From Serratia symbiotica (GTDB taxonomy: Bacteria; Pseudomonadota; Gammaproteobacteria; Enterobacterales; Enterobacteriaceae), in the NCBI GenBank assembly GCA_900016775.1, contig LN890288.1, positions 1 to 64,000 on the forward strand: a stretch of 64,000 bases of DNA, given 5' to 3'. Shown one piece after another: positions 62,791 through 64,000 of this stretch. The number at the start of each line of letters is the position of its first letter. Position 1 is the stretch's first letter. Position numbers and translations under genes: made by a program. The notes beneath the pieces are model-generated. The model saw only the letters and a list, made by a program, of their open reading frames with translations, was not told the DNA's origin and ran no database searches.

Positions 62791-63729
62791 TTAAAATAAT
62801 GTTTTTAATTTAAAAAATTTTCTAGCTTCTATAACATCATTATTAATTTGTTGTTTTAATATATTTAATGAAGAGAAACGTTTTTCATTACGTAATTTTG
62901 TTCGAAGTACTACATCAATGTAATGTCCATAAAAATCCATTTTGATATCTAATAAATATACTTCTAGTTTTTGATATGTACCAGAAATAGTAGGACATGT
63001 ACCAATATTTGCTACACCAGGTATAGGATTAGGTGTTAAACCATAAACTTCTACTGCATAAACTCCTTTGATAGGAGTTATAACGTGTTTTAATGATAAA
63101 TTAGCAGTAGGAAAATTTATTGTGCGTCCTATTTTTTTTCCATGTATTACTCGACCAGAAATACTATATGGATGACCTAGTAAATTTTCTGCTAATAATA
63201 AATCATCTTTACTTAATGCATTTCTAATTCCTGTACTACTAATACGTTGATTATTTTCATATAATGTTGATGTATTAATTACAGTAAAATTATTTTTTTT
63301 ACCAGCTTTTTTTAGAAGATTAAAATTACCTTTTCGTTTTGAACCAAAATGAAAATCATCTCCAACAATTAATAATCTAACTCCTAATTTTTTTACTAAT
63401 AATTCATCAATAAAATTTTGTGCAGTATATGAAGCAAAATATGAATTAAATTTAATACATAACAAATAATCAACTTTTGTTAAAGTTAAATATTTTATTT
63501 TATCTCGTAAACATGTTAAGCGTGCGGGTGTTTTTTTTATTTTTAATACTTCAAGTGGTTGTGGTTCAAAAAACATTACAATTATAGGTAAACCCAAACG
63601 TTTTCCCTCTTGTTTTAATTGTTGAAGTATTGCTTGATGTCCACGATGAACACCATCAAAATTACCAATAGTTAAAACACAATTATAATGATATTTTTTA
63701 ATATTATGAATTCCACGAATTAATTTCAT
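62791..63729 (-). CDS. ribF: Bifunctional riboflavin kinase / FAD synthetase
   Basis: Converts riboflavin to FMN and then FAD, the cofactor of MnmG and TrxB among others. The 312-residue product (E. coli 313) has an N-terminal nucleotidyltransferase domain (TIGNFDGVHRGHQAIL, VMFFEPQPLE, VGDDFHFGSKRKGN, SSTGIRNAL) and a C-terminal flavokinase domain (GRVIHGKKIGRTINFPTANL, GVYAVEV, ANIGTCPTISG, with LEVYLLD after it). It is the first gene of the ribF-ileS-lspA block, 207 bases from ileS. It shows riboflavin can be activated here; whether riboflavin is made or imported cannot be told from this window. Confidence 0.97.
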   Translation of the reverse strand: MKLIRGIHNIKKYHYNCVLTIGNFDGVHRGHQAILQQLKQEGKRLGLPIIVMFFEPQPLEVLKIKKTPARLTCLRDKIKYLTLTKVDYLLCIKFNSYFASYTAQNFIDELLVKKLGVRLLIVGDDFHFGSKRKGNFNLLKKAGKKNNFTVINTSTLYENNQRISSTGIRNALSKDDLLLAENLLGHPYSISGRVIHGKKIGRTINFPTANLSLKHVITPIKGVYAVEVYGLTPNPIPGVANIGTCPTISGTYQKLEVYLLDIKMDFYGHYIDVVLRTKLRNEKRFSSLNILKQQINNDVIEARKFFKLKTLF

Positions 63730-63910
63730 AATTAAATTAGAGTATTAAAATTATTAAATAATATTTTATATATATTATTTTTAATTAATTAATTTAAAAT
63801 AAATTTAAAAAAAATAACATTAATTAATTTAAAATATATTGTATTTAATTATATTAAAATTTATTTTATTAAGATATTTATGAGTATAATAATAAAAATT
63901 TTATAAATGA

Positions 63911-63983
63911 TGCCCGGACTTGGAATCGAACCAAGGACACGAGGATCTTCAATCCTCTGCTCTTCCTACTGAGCTATCCGGGC
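63911..63983 (-). tRNA. tRNA-Phe (GAA)
   Basis: On the minus strand: acceptor GCCCGGA pairs with TCCGGGC; the D arm is GCTCAGTAGGAAGAGC; the anticodon arm is GAGGATTGAAGATCCTC with anticodon GAA; and the T arm has TTGGTTCGATTCCAA. The discriminator A is followed by TCA, so the CCA end is not encoded. It differs from E. coli tRNA-Phe at only a few positions. Its promoter would lie mostly off the right end of the window. Confidence 0.96.
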
Positions 63984-64000
63984 AATATAATATATTAAAT

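Overview
This window is a piece of a very AT-rich chromosome. Intergenic DNA is almost pure A/T and codons are strongly A/T-ending. Of the 46 intact protein genes I recognise, 44 stop with TAA, one (cydC) with TAG and one (fabV) with TGA. Nearly every gene is a close, full-length match to an Enterobacterales housekeeping gene. There are no insertion sequences, prophage genes or CRISPR arrays, and long non-coding stretches separate many genes. This is the profile of a long-established, reduced-genome bacterial endosymbiont from the Enterobacterales, probably of an invertebrate host. The wabG/wabH/wabN lipopolysaccharide-core genes and fabV are compatible with a Providencia/Proteus/Arsenophonus-like (Morganellaceae) ancestor. 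That placement is inference and a genus cannot be fixed from this window.

Layout. 1-205: a perfect DnaA box at base 1 and an AT-rich leader, probably the edge of oriC, followed by mnmG. 2438-8755: the complete F1Fo ATP synthase operon atpBEFHAGDC, with an epsilon subunit lacking its C-terminal domain. 9119-12647: glmU and glmS (UDP-GlcNAc supply). 12847-20149: sbcB and dnaB (minus strand), a 1.57-kb gene desert, pit, serS. 20765-25637: tRNA-Asn, gpsA, pth, minC, minD, minE. 25937-33777: recC, gmhA and three LPS-core genes. 34316-41311: yjbB, lysC with a short GC-richer leader, pgi, dapB, tRNA-Trp, secG, tRNA-Leu. 41670-45991: a secreted PLD-type nuclease, trxB, dut, a coaBC pseudogene, tsaB. 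46639-51442: asnS, hinT, uvrD, infA. 52059-59138: cydD, cydC, gnd, fabV, rdgB. 59271-63983: lspA, ileS, ribF and tRNA-Phe.

Together the genes describe a cell that keeps proton-coupled ATP synthesis, cytochrome bd assembly (cydDC), glycolysis and the pentose phosphate pathway (pgi, gnd), envelope synthesis (glmU, glmS, gpsA, fabV, gmhA, wab genes, lspA, dapB/lysC for diaminopimelate and lysine), Min-controlled division, part of recombination and repair (recC, sbcB, uvrD) and translation. CoA synthesis is visibly decaying: coaBC has two in-frame TAG codons at former tryptophan positions, a frameshift, further stops and loss of both landmark catalytic residues, so a CoA precursor may come from outside the cell.

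The observations most worth a second look are the short structured-looking lysC leader where E. coli has a lysine riboswitch, the unusually GC-rich first codons of yjbB, the coaBC pseudogene, the truncated AtpC, the retained secreted nuclease, FabV, and perfect inverted repeats made only or almost only of A/T between genes. I found no clearly new multi-gene system.
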